Shown here: piece by piece, positions 24,118 to 33,855 of the stretch | Layout: the number at the start of each line of letters is the position of its first letter | Numbering within the stretch: the stretch's first letter is position 1 | Source of the DNA: Rugosimonospora acidiphila | GTDB lineage: Bacteria > Actinomycetota > Actinomycetes > Mycobacteriales > Micromonosporaceae | Length of the DNA stretch: 64,000 nucleotides | Direction: 5' to 3' | Assembly: GCF_039543385.1 (NCBI RefSeq) | Contig: NZ_BAABJQ010000004.1 | Span: 248,001 to 312,000 of the forward strand | Notes under the pieces: model-generated | Databases searched by the model: none | What the model was told of the DNA's origin: nothing | What the model saw: only the letters and a program-made list of their open reading frames with translations | Position numbers and translations under genes: made by a program

Positions 24118-25466
24118 TGTGCCGCCTTTCGCTCACTGCGTGAGGCATTCGCCCCTGGCCCCCGCCTTGGCTCATCCGACCGCGACTGCGCCGAAGCGTC
24201 GCCAGCGGCTCGTTCATCCGCCAGCGCGGCCAGCTGCCCACAGGCACCGTCGATCTCGCGGCCCCTCGTGTCGCGCACGGTGGCCGCCACTCCGGCCGCG
24301 CGCAGTCGCCGGACGAACTCGCGCTCGACCGGCTTGGGGCTGGCGTCCCAGCGGCTGCCCGGGGTCGGGTTCAGCGGGATCAGGTTGACATGCGCCAACC
24401 TCCCGGCCAACAGCCGACCGAGCAGATCCGCCCGCCACGGTTGGTCATTTACGTCTTTGATCATGGCGTACTCGATAGAGACACGGCGCCCAGTGCGTGC
24501 CGCGTACGACCATGCGGCATCCAGCACCTCGGCCACCTTCCACCGTTGGTTGACCGGTACGAGTTCGTCGCGCAGCTCATCATCTGGCGCGTGCAACGAC
24601 AGCGCAAGGGTGACTGGCAGGTCCTCGCCGGCCAGTCGGTGGATGGCCGGCACCAGGCCGACTGTCGAGATCGTGACATGTCGTGCGGACAGGCCCAAGC
24701 CGCCCGGCGCTGGCTCGGTGAGCCGGCGTACCGCCTCGGTCACCCGCGAGTAGTTGGCCAGCGGCTCGCCCATGCCCATGAACACCACCCGGGACAGCCG
24801 GTCCGGGCAGTCGGGCAGCGCGCCCTCGGCGGCCAGCCCGGCGAACCAGACCACCTGGTCGACGATCTCGGCGGTGGACAGGTTGCGGGTCAGCCCGGCC
24901 TGGCCGGTCGCGCAGAACGGGCAGGCCATGCCGCAGCCCGCCTGGCTGGAGACGCAGACCGTGACCCGGTCCGGATACCCCATCAGCACGCTCTCCACCA
25001 GCGAGCCGTCGTGCAGCCGCCAGAGCGTCTTACGGGTACGGCCATCGTCACAGGTCAGCTGGCGCACCGGCGTCAGCAGCGTGGGCAGCAGCTCGGCGGC
25101 GAGCCGGCCGCGCGCGGTCGCGGGGATGTCGGTCATCCGCTGCGGGTCGCGGATCAGCCGCCCGAAGTAGTGGGTGGACAGCTGCCCGGCCCGGAACTCC
25201 TTGTCGCCGAGGCCGGCGACGGCCGCCCGGCGGCCGGCGAGGTCCAGGTCGGCGAGGTGGCGCGGCGGCATCGCGGCCCGTTGCCGGCGACCGGCCGGGG
25301 CCGCCTGCGCATCACCGGGCAGTTCGGCGAGCGCGAGGCCGGGCGGGCCGGCGACGGTGCGCGACCGCGCGGCGCCGGGCGCGGCCGGGGCGGGGCTCGC
25401 GACCTCGGGGGTCGCGGGCAGCAGGGCCAGTGGCTGGCCGGGTCCGGTGACGGGCTGTGTTGTCAT
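24114..25466 (-). CDS. rlmN: Dual-specificity RNA methyltransferase RlmN (23S rRNA A2503 / tRNA A37)
   Basis: A radical SAM enzyme that installs 2-methyladenosine. The 450-residue protein has the CxxxCxxC cluster at C178, C182 and C185 (CGMACPFC), the VVFMGMGEPLANY motif and the C-terminal DTRGREIDGACGQL with the second catalytic cysteine. The methyl-carrier cysteine lies in this last segment. The first 60 residues and the final 35 are low-complexity extensions. ATG at 25466 is used, although a downstream start near residue 66 (MPPRHLADL) would also give a complete enzyme. The cdsA gene lies 167 bases upstream. The order rlmN-cdsA-frr-pyrH is conserved in actinobacteria. Confidence 0.95.
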   Translation of the reverse strand: MTTQPVTGPGQPLALLPATPEVASPAPAAPGAARSRTVAGPPGLALAELPGDAQAAPAGRRQRAAMPPRHLADLDLAGRRAAVAGLGDKEFRAGQLSTHYFGRLIRDPQRMTDIPATARGRLAAELLPTLLTPVRQLTCDDGRTRKTLWRLHDGSLVESVLMGYPDRVTVCVSSQAGCGMACPFCATGQAGLTRNLSTAEIVDQVVWFAGLAAEGALPDCPDRLSRVVFMGMGEPLANYSRVTEAVRRLTEPAPGGLGLSARHVTISTVGLVPAIHRLAGEDLPVTLALSLHAPDDELRDELVPVNQRWKVAEVLDAAWSYAARTGRRVSIEYAMIKDVNDQPWRADLLGRLLAGRLAHVNLIPLNPTPGSRWDASPKPVEREFVRRLRAAGVAATVRDTRGREIDGACGQLAALADERAAGDASAQSRSDEPRRGPGANASRSERKAAQ

Positions 25467-25633
25467 AGCCGGTCCAGTCTCGCACGACCGGGCACGATCG
25501 CCCTCTCACGCCGAGGACGGCCACGCCGCGTGCCGGCCGGCCCGGGGGTGGCGCGACGGCCCGAGCCGGGCTTTGGCGGGGGCCAGAATCCCCCTCGCGT
25601 GCCCCGAGGCGCCCCGAAGCGGCGTCGCGGCGG

Positions 25634-26701
25634 CTATTTGCCGACCGGCGCGAGCACCGAGAGCAGCACGAAGGCGGTCGGAATGGCGAAAAGGATCGAG
25701 TCGAGCCGGTCCATCAGGCCGCCGTGCCCGGGCAGCAGGTTACTCATGTCCTTGATCTTGAGATCCCGCTTGATCAGGGATTCTGTGAGATCGCCAACAA
25801 CGGCGGCGATCGACACGGCGACCCCGAAGATCACGCCGTGCCACCAGGGCTCGTGGAGCAGGAGGTCGATCAGCACCGCACCGCCGAGGCCGGTGGCCAG
25901 CAGCGAGCCGCACAGCCCCTCCCAGGACTTCTTCGGGCTGATCGACGGCGCCATCGGATGCTGACCGAAGAACACCCCGGCGGCGTAGCCACCCGTGTCG
26001 GAGAGCACCACCGAGGCAAGGGTCAGCACCACCCGGAGTGGGCCATCGTGCGGCTTGTCCAGCATGACCGCGAAGGACGCGAGGAACGGCACATAGACCG
26101 CGATCAGAGCCGCGGTGGTGGCGTCGCGCTGGTATCCGGCGGGGCCGTCGGCCAGGCGCCAGATCAGCGCCGCGACGACGGACAGCGTCAGGCCCAGGAT
26201 CAGCGGTTCGGTCCCGCCCTCCCAAGCCAGCCCGACCATCACCGGACAGGCCAGCAGCAGCGGAATCAGCGGCGCTCGGATGCCCGTCCCGCGCACGGCT
26301 CGGACCATCTCGAAGACCCCGATGCCGGTCGCCAGCACGATCAGGCCGAGGAAGGCGGGACGCCAGACGAACAGCGAGACGATGACTATCGCGCCGAGGG
26401 TGACACCCACCCCGATCGCCGCGGGCAGGTTGCGGCCGGCACGGCTCTTGCGCGGGCCCTGGGGCGACGGCTCGCTGGCGCGCTGCTCACGGGACCGGGC
26501 GGTGCGGCCGTCCTCGAGGTTGAGGTCCAGCTCGTCGACGGGCCCCTTCGGGTACGCCGGGATGATCGCCGTGCCGTCCTTGTCGTACGGGACGGGTTGC
26601 GGCGCCGGCTCTGGGTACGGCTCGGGCGCGGCCACGTCGGCGTGCCGCGCCCGATGACGTGCCCGAGATCCCTGGCGGTCCGGAGGATCGACGTAGGACA
26701 T
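25634..26701 (-). CDS. cdsA: Phosphatidate cytidylyltransferase (CDP-diacylglycerol synthase)
   Basis: This membrane enzyme makes CDP-diacylglycerol from CTP and phosphatidic acid for phospholipid synthesis. The 355-residue protein has about eight hydrophobic segments and the family signature near the C-terminus, running KRDLKIKDMSNLLPGHGG and then DRLDS. A cytoplasmic N-terminal extension of about 95 residues is rich in proline and charge, as in other actinobacteria. The ATG overlaps the frr stop by one base (TGATG), so it is cotranscribed with frr. Confidence 0.95.
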   Translation of the reverse strand: MSYVDPPDRQGSRARHRARHADVAAPEPYPEPAPQPVPYDKDGTAIIPAYPKGPVDELDLNLEDGRTARSREQRASEPSPQGPRKSRAGRNLPAAIGVGVTLGAIVIVSLFVWRPAFLGLIVLATGIGVFEMVRAVRGTGIRAPLIPLLLACPVMVGLAWEGGTEPLILGLTLSVVAALIWRLADGPAGYQRDATTAALIAVYVPFLASFAVMLDKPHDGPLRVVLTLASVVLSDTGGYAAGVFFGQHPMAPSISPKKSWEGLCGSLLATGLGGAVLIDLLLHEPWWHGVIFGVAVSIAAVVGDLTESLIKRDLKIKDMSNLLPGHGGLMDRLDSILFAIPTAFVLLSVLAPVGK

Positions 26702-27258
26702 CAGACCTCGAGGAGCTCGGTTTCCTTGTGCCTGACGATCTCGTCGATGCTGGCGGTGTACTTGTGGGTGAGGTCGTCGAGCTCCTTCTCCGCCCGGCGC
26801 ACCTCGTCCTCGCCCGCCTCGCCGTCCTTGACGATGCGGTCCAGCTCCTCCTTGGCCTTGCGTCGCACGTTGCGAACGGAGACCTTGGCCTCCTCGCCCT
26901 TGTGCCGGGCCACCTTGATCATGTCCCGGCGCCGCTCCTCGGTCATCTGCGGCAGTACGATGCGCAGCTGGTTGCCCTCGTTATTCGGGTTCACCCCGAG
27001 ATCCGAGTCGCGGATCGCCTTCTCCATCGCCTGGAGCTGGCCGTTGTCGTACGGCTTGATGATCGCCATCCGTGGCTCCGGGGTGCCGATCGAGGCCATC
27101 TGCGGCAGCGGGGTCGGGCTGCCGTAGTAGTCGATGATGATCTTGGAGAACATCGCCGCCGTGGCTCGACCGGTACGGATCGCGGCGAACTCCTCCTTGG
27201 CGACCTCGATCGCCCGCTCCATCTTCTCTTCTGCCTCGAAGAGCGTTTCGTCGATCAC
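26701..27258 (-). CDS. frr: Ribosome recycling factor
   Basis: A 185-residue protein of exactly the usual family length, which splits post-termination ribosomes together with EF-G. The conserved stretch RTGRATAAMF, the domain II region YYGSPTPLPQMASI, and the helical C-terminus with LPQMTEERRRDMIKVARHKGEE are all present. It starts with GTG at 27258, preceded by an AAGGAGG motif. It lies 59 bases after pyrH and directly precedes cdsA, so it sits in the pyrH-frr-cdsA group. Confidence 0.97.
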   Translation of the reverse strand: MIDETLFEAEEKMERAIEVAKEEFAAIRTGRATAAMFSKIIIDYYGSPTPLPQMASIGTPEPRMAIIKPYDNGQLQAMEKAIRDSDLGVNPNNEGNQLRIVLPQMTEERRRDMIKVARHKGEEAKVSVRNVRRKAKEELDRIVKDGEAGEDEVRRAEKELDDLTHKYTASIDEIVRHKETELLEV

Positions 27259-27317
27259 GTGCTCCGTCGCCTCCTTCGGGCGGTTGCGTGGCAGGTCACG
27301 CGGTTACTGCCGGCCGG

Positions 27318-28091
27318 TCAGGCGGTGATCAGTGTGCCGATCTTCTCGCCGCTGACCGCCTTGATGATGGTGTCCTCGCCCTCGGCACCGAAGACGAGCA
27401 TCGGAAGGCGATTGTCCTTGCACAGGCTGAAGGCCGCCGCATCGGCCACCCCCAGACCCTCGCGAAGCATCTCATCGAACGTGATGGAGGCCAACTTGAC
27501 GGCGGTCGGATCGATCCTCGGGTCGGCGGTGTAGACGCCGTCCACGCCGTTCTTGCTCATCAGCACGGAGTCAGCGTGAATCTCCAGAGCCCGCTGCACA
27601 GCCACGGTGTCGGTCGAGAAGTACGGCATCCCGGCGCCCGCCCCGAAGATGACCACGCGGCCCTTTTCCAGGTGCCGGATCGCCTTGCGGGGAATGTACG
27701 GCTCGGCCACCTGGGCCATGGTGATCGCCGTCTGCACCCGGGTGTCGATGCCCGACTTCTCCAGAAAGTCCTGCAGCGCCAGACAGTTCATCACCGTCGC
27801 GATCATGCCCATGTAGTCGGCGCGGGAGCGGTCCATGCCGCGCTTCTCCAGCTCCACGCCGCGGAAGAAGTTGCCGCCGCCGACCACCACGGCGATCTGG
27901 GTCCCGAGCTGGACCACGTGCCCGATCTGCCGGGCCAGGTCCTGGACCACGTCCGGATCCACGCCGATCTCGCCGCCGCCGAACACCTCGCCGGACAGCT
28001 TCAGCACAACCCGTCGGGCTCGCGGCGGCCCGCCGCTGGCCAGCCGGCCCGCCGCAGCGGTCACGATCTCGTCGGCCACCGTGTCAGTCAT
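27318..28091 (-). CDS. pyrH: UMP kinase
   Basis: A hexameric amino-acid-kinase-fold enzyme that phosphorylates UMP to UDP. The 257-residue protein shows LKLSGEVF near residue 35, VVVGGGNFFRG, the substrate region GMIATVMNCLALQDFLE, and the C-terminal GVDGVYTADPRIDPTA stretch. The N-terminal 25 residues precede the fold. ATG at 28091 is preferred over in-frame ATG 28112 and TTG 28118 because GGAGG lies 5 bases upstream. The gene is separated from tsf by a terminator hairpin and a palindromic repeat and so probably has its own promoter. Confidence 0.97.
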   Translation of the reverse strand: MTDTVADEIVTAAAGRLASGGPPRARRVVLKLSGEVFGGGEIGVDPDVVQDLARQIGHVVQLGTQIAVVVGGGNFFRGVELEKRGMDRSRADYMGMIATVMNCLALQDFLEKSGIDTRVQTAITMAQVAEPYIPRKAIRHLEKGRVVIFGAGAGMPYFSTDTVAVQRALEIHADSVLMSKNGVDGVYTADPRIDPTAVKLASITFDEMLREGLGVADAAAFSLCKDNRLPMLVFGAEGEDTIIKAVSGEKIGTLITA

Positions 28092-28166
28092 CGCGCCCTC
28101 CAGGTCTGTCATTACCAATCTGTCATGTCCCGGCGCAAGCTGGGCGACGCGCCCCGCCGCCGGTGG

Positions 28167-28212
28167 CTGGTCTGGGTCGCTGTGCGGCGCCAGACGTGCC
28201 GGGCCAGACCGG
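28167..28212. repeat. 46-bp imperfect palindromic dispersed repeat, copy 2
   Basis: Same length as the element at 7404-7449, with 39 of 46 bases identical and identical ends (first 13 and last 10 bases). It lies between the tsf terminator and the pyrH start. Confidence 0.7.
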
Positions 28213-28223
28213 CCCTACTATGC

Positions 28224-28271
28224 GACGGGGAGGCCGGCGCGTGGTTTTCGTCCACCCGCGGCCTCCCCGTC
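28224..28271 (-). terminator. Hairpin terminator after rpsB-tsf
   Basis: A perfect 13-bp stem GACGGGGAGGCCG/CGGCCTCCCCGTC (28224-28236 with 28259-28271) encloses 22 bases that include a TTTT. It begins 10 bases past the tsf stop codon and separates tsf from pyrH. Confidence 0.75.
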
Positions 28272-28281
28272 TGCCGTACTG

Positions 28282-29112
28282 CTAGGCCTGCCCGACCTCG
28301 AACCGGACGAACCGGTTCACGGTGAGCCCGGCCTCCTTGAGGATCTGCTGCACAGTCTTTTTCTGGTCCTGCACCGACGACTGCTCCAGCAGGACGAAGT
28401 CCTTGAAGAAGGCGCCGACCCGGCCCTCGACGATCCGCGCGAGGGCCTGCTCGGGCTTGCCCTCCTCGCGGGCGGTCTCCTCGGCGATGCGCCGCTCGGT
28501 CGCGACCACGTCCGTGGGGACCTCGTCGCGGCTGAGGTACTTCGGCCGCATAGCCGCGATCTGCATCGCGACGCCGCGCGCGTCCGCCTCGCCCGCCTCG
28601 TCGGACTTGCCCGCGTACTCGACCATCACCCCCACGGCCGGCGGCAGGTCCGCGCTCTTGCGGTGCAGGTAGACGGCGACCTGGCCGTTGAGCACCGCGA
28701 ACCGGTTGACCACCAGACGCTCACCGATCTTCGCGGACTGCTCGTCCACGGCGGCGGCGACGGTGCGACCGTCGGGCAGCGTGGAGGCCAGCAGCGCGTC
28801 CAGGTCGGCCGGGTTCGTGTTCGCCACCTGCTCCACCAGGCTCTGCGCCAGGGCGATGAAGTCGGCGTTCTTGGCCACGAAGTCGGTCTCGCAGTTGATC
28901 TCGAGCAGAGCCGTGCCGGAGTGGGCGACCAGCCCGTTGGCGGCGGTCCGGCCGGCCCGCTTGCCGACGTCCTTCGCACCCTTGATGCGGAGGATCTCTA
29001 CCGCTTTCTCGAAGTCGCCGTCGGCCTCGTCCAGCGCCTTCTTGCAGTCCATCATGCCAGCGCCGGTCAGTTCGCGGAGCTTCTTGACGTCCGCGGAAGT
29101 GAAGTTCGCCAT
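28282..29112 (-). CDS. tsf: Translation elongation factor Ts
   Basis: The nucleotide exchange factor of EF-Tu. The 276-residue protein starts MANFTSADVKKLRELTGAG, includes the signature MMDCKKALDEADGD, and contains LLEINCETDFVAKNADF of the core domain. The length fits the actinobacterial form, which lacks some C-terminal module residues of the E. coli protein. ATG at 29112 follows GAGGGAC. It is the second gene of the rpsB-tsf pair, with a 292-base spacer that contains a hairpin just after rpsB, which could reduce tsf expression relative to rpsB. Confidence 0.98.
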   Translation of the reverse strand: MANFTSADVKKLRELTGAGMMDCKKALDEADGDFEKAVEILRIKGAKDVGKRAGRTAANGLVAHSGTALLEINCETDFVAKNADFIALAQSLVEQVANTNPADLDALLASTLPDGRTVAAAVDEQSAKIGERLVVNRFAVLNGQVAVYLHRKSADLPPAVGVMVEYAGKSDEAGEADARGVAMQIAAMRPKYLSRDEVPTDVVATERRIAEETAREEGKPEQALARIVEGRVGAFFKDFVLLEQSSVQDQKKTVQQILKEAGLTVNRFVRFEVGQA

Positions 29113-29369
29113 GTCCCTCTTCTATCCGTCCGCTTGCGGGCGGCACTCTGCCTTCTCGCCCGGGTACCCGACCCCGGCGCCACATTCCCTGACGCCGATG
29201 GCGCCCGATACCCGGTTCGACGGCGCCGGCTCACGAGAATCCTCGCAGACCTCGTCGAGCGACCCGGCGCCGCCGCCCGCCGCGATTCGCTTCGGGCGCA
29301 TCCGTCCCCGGACGCGCCCGTCGCGCACCGCCGCGAGCGGCCGGCCTTGCTATGTCCTCATGTCCGTTT

Positions 29370-29397
29370 GCCGGACGGCGGAGTTCCGCCATCCGGC
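29370..29397 (-). terminator. Hairpin in the rpsB-tsf spacer
   Basis: A 13-bp inverted repeat (29370-29382 with 29385-29397) with one mismatch that becomes a U-G wobble in the minus-strand RNA. It starts 7 bases after the rpsB stop. As tsf follows on the same strand it may act as an attenuator or RNA-stabilising structure rather than a full stop. Confidence 0.5.
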
Positions 29398-29404
29398 GCG
29401 ACCG

Positions 29405-30352
<948 letters not shown>

Positions 30353-30540
30353 GGCGGGGTGCTCCTCAGTTTCCCTGGTTGTCCCGGCGCTCCGGTCGGA
30401 CCGCCGGCCTGGCGCCTGATCGTCGGCCGGGGTTGAGCCCGCGCGCCGGAGTGGCGCATCGGGACCAGGGCGGCCGCCGCCCCACCGATGAGGTGAGGAG
30501 GGCGCGCGAGGTCGACCACGCGAGGTGGTCGCCGTTGTCG

Positions 30541-30546
30541 AGTGTA
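30541..30546 (-). promoter_or_regulatory. Candidate rpsB -10 element
   Basis: On the minus strand the hexamer TACACT lies about 190 bases upstream of the rpsB ATG, leaving a long leader. No good -35 was found at the expected distance. Long autoregulatory leaders are known for rpsB in other bacteria. Weak assignment. Confidence 0.35.
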
Positions 30547-30617
30547 CGCGGTGCTCAGGCCGCAGCCGCCCCTGGGCGTACACCCTGGGGGCTTTTGTCG
30601 GTTTTGCCCTTAAAATG

Positions 30618-31661
30618 CTATATAGCGAGGGCGCCGGCCACGATGAGCGCCAGCCCGATCGGCAGGAACGCCAGCGGCGGTCGCAGCCATGCGCGGCCCG
30701 GCGCCGGCCCGGACGCATTGGCCGCACCGGTGATCAACCCGTACAGGCCCATCGCGACGAGCGGGGTGCCGCCCATGGTGAAGATCCCGCCCAGCACCTC
30801 GGCCGGCTGGAACGGGTGCCCGAACTCGCCCGAGAACAGCATCCGCACGGTCAGCAATTCGGCCAGGATCGCCACGACGACCAGCAGGATCGCCGCGCCG
30901 GTGTGCCGGGAGCGGTACACGGCGCCGCTCTGGTCGACGGGCATGGGCGGCGCCGGCTGGGATGCCGGGCCCGGCATCCCGCCACCGGCCGGCCCGAGCG
31001 GCGGGGGCGGATTGCCCTGCATGGGCCCGGCCTGCATCGGCGTCGCGGCCTGCATCGGTGGCCCCGCCTGGATCGGCGGCGGGTTGATCGGCTGGGTCTG
31101 GATGGGCGGCGCGAGCTGCGTCGGCGCCCCGACCGACCCGGGCGCCCGGCGCAGCGCCGCGCGGTCTATCGGCTCGGTCTGGAATCGCGACTCCGGCCCC
31201 TCGGCATGGAACCGCGGCTCGGCCTGTTCCTGGTGGAACCGGGGCTCGACCTGCTCCTGATGGAACCGGGGCTCGACCTGCTCCTGATGGAAGCGCGGCT
31301 CGACCTGCTCCTGGTGGAACCGGGACTCGGTCGAGTCGTGGAAACGTGAGTCCGACAGGTCGGCCGGCGGCGGCAACGGCGGCAACTCCACACCCGAGCG
31401 CGGCCCGGTCGGGCTGGCGCTCCGGGCGGCCAGACCAGGATCGGACCGGGAGCCATACGCCTCGGCCTCGGGGTAACCCTCCCGGAACCGGCCCGACTCG
31501 CCGCCCGCCTCACCCGGCTCCGAGTAGCGCGGCTCCGGCACCCGATGCCGCTCGTCGTCCTCGAACCGGCTGTCCACCGCCGGGTACCGCTCGGCGTAAC
31601 CCGAGTACCAGCGTCCATCCGACTCGTCTTGATAGTTGCGAGGTCCGTCCACGACTCGCAC
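30618..31661 (-). CDS. Membrane protein with long disordered N-terminus and nonapeptide repeats
   Basis: A 347-residue protein I do not recognise. Residues 1-100 are acidic and polar. Around 105-155 a nonapeptide (FHQEQVEPR and close variants) is repeated about four to five times. Residues 165-230 are Pro/Gln/Met-rich. The final 110 residues hold three hydrophobic segments (AAILLVVVAILAEL, GGTPLVAMGLYGLITG and FLPIGLALIVAGALAI). It starts with GTG at 31661 and reads toward rpsB. The architecture is a cytoplasmic disordered tail attached to a small membrane domain, which in actinobacteria is common among cell-envelope or division-associated proteins, but no function can be assigned. Confidence 0.75.
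   Translation of the reverse strand: MRVVDGPRNYQDESDGRWYSGYAERYPAVDSRFEDDERHRVPEPRYSEPGEAGGESGRFREGYPEAEAYGSRSDPGLAARSASPTGPRSGVELPPLPPPADLSDSRFHDSTESRFHQEQVEPRFHQEQVEPRFHQEQVEPRFHQEQAEPRFHAEGPESRFQTEPIDRAALRRAPGSVGAPTQLAPPIQTQPINPPPIQAGPPMQAATPMQAGPMQGNPPPPLGPAGGGMPGPASQPAPPMPVDQSGAVYRSRHTGAAILLVVVAILAELLTVRMLFSGEFGHPFQPAEVLGGIFTMGGTPLVAMGLYGLITGAANASGPAPGRAWLRPPLAFLPIGLALIVAGALAI
31207..31330. repeat. 27-bp coding tandem repeats
   Basis: Four full 27-bp units (31207-31314) and a partial fifth encode the nonapeptide repeats of the membrane protein at 30618-31661. The second and third units differ at only a very few bases, suggesting recent expansion. Confidence 0.85.
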
Positions 31662-31737
31662 GGTAGGCGACTGCCGGCCCGGCTCGCCAGCGCGCTGACC
31701 TGGATGCCTGGATTGTCATTCGAACGTCCCCGGCATA

Positions 31738-32598
31738 ATGACAACCGTGGAGGTACCGGACGATCTCCTCGCCATCGCAGACGCGTTGATGCCGGGGAGC
31801 GCGTGGGAGCGCGCACGGCTGGGTCGGGGCGGCTCGCACGATGTCGTCCTGCTGCCCGGCGTCGCGGCGGTGCGGATCGCCAAGTACGCCAGCACCGCGG
31901 CCCTGCTGCCCCAGCGCTGCCAGCTGCTGTCCCGCCTGGAGAAGGCCGGATTGCCGTTCGCCGTGCCAGTACCGCTGACCGACGTGGTCGACGTCAACGG
32001 GCGGGCCGCGGTCGCGCTGTCCTGGGTACCGGGCGCGCCGACCGCCCGCGGGCAGGGCCAGCCGGCCGGACTGCGCGACCTGATGGCCGCCCTGGCCTCG
32101 GTGCACCTCGCCGACGTCGACGGGCTGCTCGGCCCGGCCCACGCGTACGCGGGTGGGCCCCGCTGGCCGGAGCTGATGCGTGAGGTGAGCGCGCTGCTGC
32201 CGGACGAGTGGCGGGCCGAGGCGGCCGAGCGCGTGGCGCGGGCGCGGGACCTGCCGCCGGTACCGGTCCGGCTGGTACACGGGGATCTGGCCGGCGAGAA
32301 CGTGCACTGGGATCCGGCCGGCCGGCACTGTGTCGGCGTGCTGGACTGGGATTTCGCGCAGCCGTTCGATCCGGCTGTGGACGCCGCCTGCCTGGCCTGG
32401 CACGGCTGGTCGACGCTGCGCGAGGCAGTCGATCCGCAGACATACCAGCGTGCCCGGATCTGGTACCTGACCTTCGGGCTCGACCAGGTGGCGGTCAGTC
32501 TGCTGCGCGGGGACCCGGCCCGGGTGCTGGCGGAGCAGGTCGCCCAGGCCGTCGCCTGGCTGGAGCGCACCACCCAGCAGCCCCCACCGCCGCGCTGA
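31738..32598 (+). CDS. Aminoglycoside-phosphotransferase-family kinase
   Basis: A 286-residue protein-kinase-like small-molecule kinase. The catalytic loop is LVHGDLAGENVHWD, with the catalytic Asp and the metal-binding Asn, and the DFG-equivalent is GVLDWDFAQP. The N-terminal lobe includes AAVRIAKY with the likely ATP-binding Lys. Family members phosphorylate aminoglycosides, macrolides, choline, homoserine or other alcohols. No resistance context is visible, so a metabolic substrate is equally likely. It is divergent from the repeat-containing membrane protein, with a 76-base shared promoter region. Confidence 0.85.
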   Translation: MTTVEVPDDLLAIADALMPGSAWERARLGRGGSHDVVLLPGVAAVRIAKYASTAALLPQRCQLLSRLEKAGLPFAVPVPLTDVVDVNGRAAVALSWVPGAPTARGQGQPAGLRDLMAALASVHLADVDGLLGPAHAYAGGPRWPELMREVSALLPDEWRAEAAERVARARDLPPVPVRLVHGDLAGENVHWDPAGRHCVGVLDWDFAQPFDPAVDAACLAWHGWSTLREAVDPQTYQRARIWYLTFGLDQVAVSLLRGDPARVLAEQVAQAVAWLERTTQQPPPPR

Positions 32599-32640
32599 GG
32601 ACCCGCCGCCGCGCTGAGGACCCGCCGCCGCGTTCAGGGC
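32587..32640. repeat. 19-bp tandem repeat at a gene end
   Basis: Two exact copies of CCGCCGCGCTGAGGACCCG (32587-32605 and 32606-32624) plus a partial third overlap the stop codon of the kinase gene. Each copy contains a TGA in the same phase of the unit, so the duplication copied the end of the gene. Confidence 0.8.
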
Positions 32641-32685
32641 CTGCGGCCGGCGGCTGGCCGCCAGGGCAGGCATAGGCTGGCCGGC

Positions 32686-33855
32686 ATGGATCCGCTCGTC
32701 GCCCGGATGCAGCCGTTCGGCACCACCATCTTCGCCGAGATGTCCGCACTCGCCGTGCGCACCGGCGCGGTCAACCTCGGTCAGGGCTTCCCAGACACCG
32801 ACGGGCCGCCCGGCATGCTCGACGCCGCAGCCAAGGCCCTGCAGACCGGCGCGAACCAGTACCCGCCGGGGCCCGGCATCCCCGCCCTGCGCTCGGCGAT
32901 CGCCGACCACCAGAGCACCTTCTGGGGGCTGGAGTACGACCCCGACGGTGAGGTGCTGGTGACGGCCGGCGCGACCGAGGCCATCACCGCCGCGATCCTG
33001 GCGCTGTGCGAGCCCGGCGACGAGGTGATCTGCTTCGAGCCGTACTACGACTCCTACGCGGCGGCCATCGCGCTGGCCGGTGCGGTGCGCCGGCCGGTGA
33101 CCCTGCGACCGGGTTCCGACGGGCGCTACGAGTTCGACGCCGCCGCGCTGCGCGCGGCCTTCGGCCCGCGTACCCGGCTGGTGCTGCTCAACTCCCCGCA
33201 CAACCCGACCGGCAAGGTGTTCACCCGCGACGAACTGGCGCTCATCGCGCGGCTTTGCGTATCGCACGACGTGTACGCGGTCACCGACGAGGTGTACGAG
33301 CACCTGATCTTCGACGGCGGCTCACACGTCCCGCTGGCCACCCTGCCCGGGATGCGCGACCGTACGCTGCAGATCTCGTCGGCTGGGAAGACCTTTTCGT
33401 GCACCGGTTGGAAGGTCGGCTGGGCGTGCGGGCCGGTCGAACTGGTCTCCGCCGTACTGCGGGTCAAGCAGTTCCTGACCTTCGTCAACGCCGCTCCCCT
33501 GCAGCCGGCCGTCGCGTACGCGCTGTCGCTGCCCCGCTCGTACTACGAGGAGTTCCGCGCCGACCTGCAGGCCAAGCGGGATCGACTGATCGGTGGCCTG
33601 ACCGAGGCCGGGTTCTCGGTGCTGGTACCCGAGGGCACCTACTTCGTCACCGCGGACATCACCGGGTTGGGTGGCACGGACGGCGTCGAGTTCTGCCGCG
33701 AGTTGCCGGCACGGTGCGGCGTGGTCGCGGTACCGAGCCAGGTCTTCTACGACAACGTCGCCGCCGGCCGGCACCTGGTCAGGTTCGCGTTCTGCAAGAA
33801 ACCCGAGGTGCTCGACGAGGCCGTGTCCCGGCTGCGCCGGCTCGCCAGCGCCTGA
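32686..33855 (+). CDS. PLP-dependent class I/II aminotransferase (DapC-like)
   Basis: A 389-residue fold-type I aminotransferase. It contains the N-terminal NLGQGFPDTDGP, the cofactor region TAGATEAI, LNSPHNPTGKVF, the DEVYEHLIF Asp site, the PLP lysine in SSAGKTFSCTGWKVGW, and the C-terminal arginine in HLVRFAFCK. The closest functional names I can offer are N-succinyldiaminopimelate aminotransferase (DapC, lysine/peptidoglycan pathway) and kynurenine aminotransferase, which share these motifs. It follows the kinase gene by about 90 bases on the same strand; no pathway partner lies next to it. Confidence 0.9.
   Translation: MDPLVARMQPFGTTIFAEMSALAVRTGAVNLGQGFPDTDGPPGMLDAAAKALQTGANQYPPGPGIPALRSAIADHQSTFWGLEYDPDGEVLVTAGATEAITAAILALCEPGDEVICFEPYYDSYAAAIALAGAVRRPVTLRPGSDGRYEFDAAALRAAFGPRTRLVLLNSPHNPTGKVFTRDELALIARLCVSHDVYAVTDEVYEHLIFDGGSHVPLATLPGMRDRTLQISSAGKTFSCTGWKVGWACGPVELVSAVLRVKQFLTFVNAAPLQPAVAYALSLPRSYYEEFRADLQAKRDRLIGGLTEAGFSVLVPEGTYFVTADITGLGGTDGVEFCRELPARCGVVAVPSQVFYDNVAAGRHLVRFAFCKKPEVLDEAVSRLRRLASA

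Noticed and set aside
31738..32598. Aminoglycoside resistance gene
   Set aside because: Only the general kinase-fold motifs are present; the family is broad and there is no resistance or mobile context.
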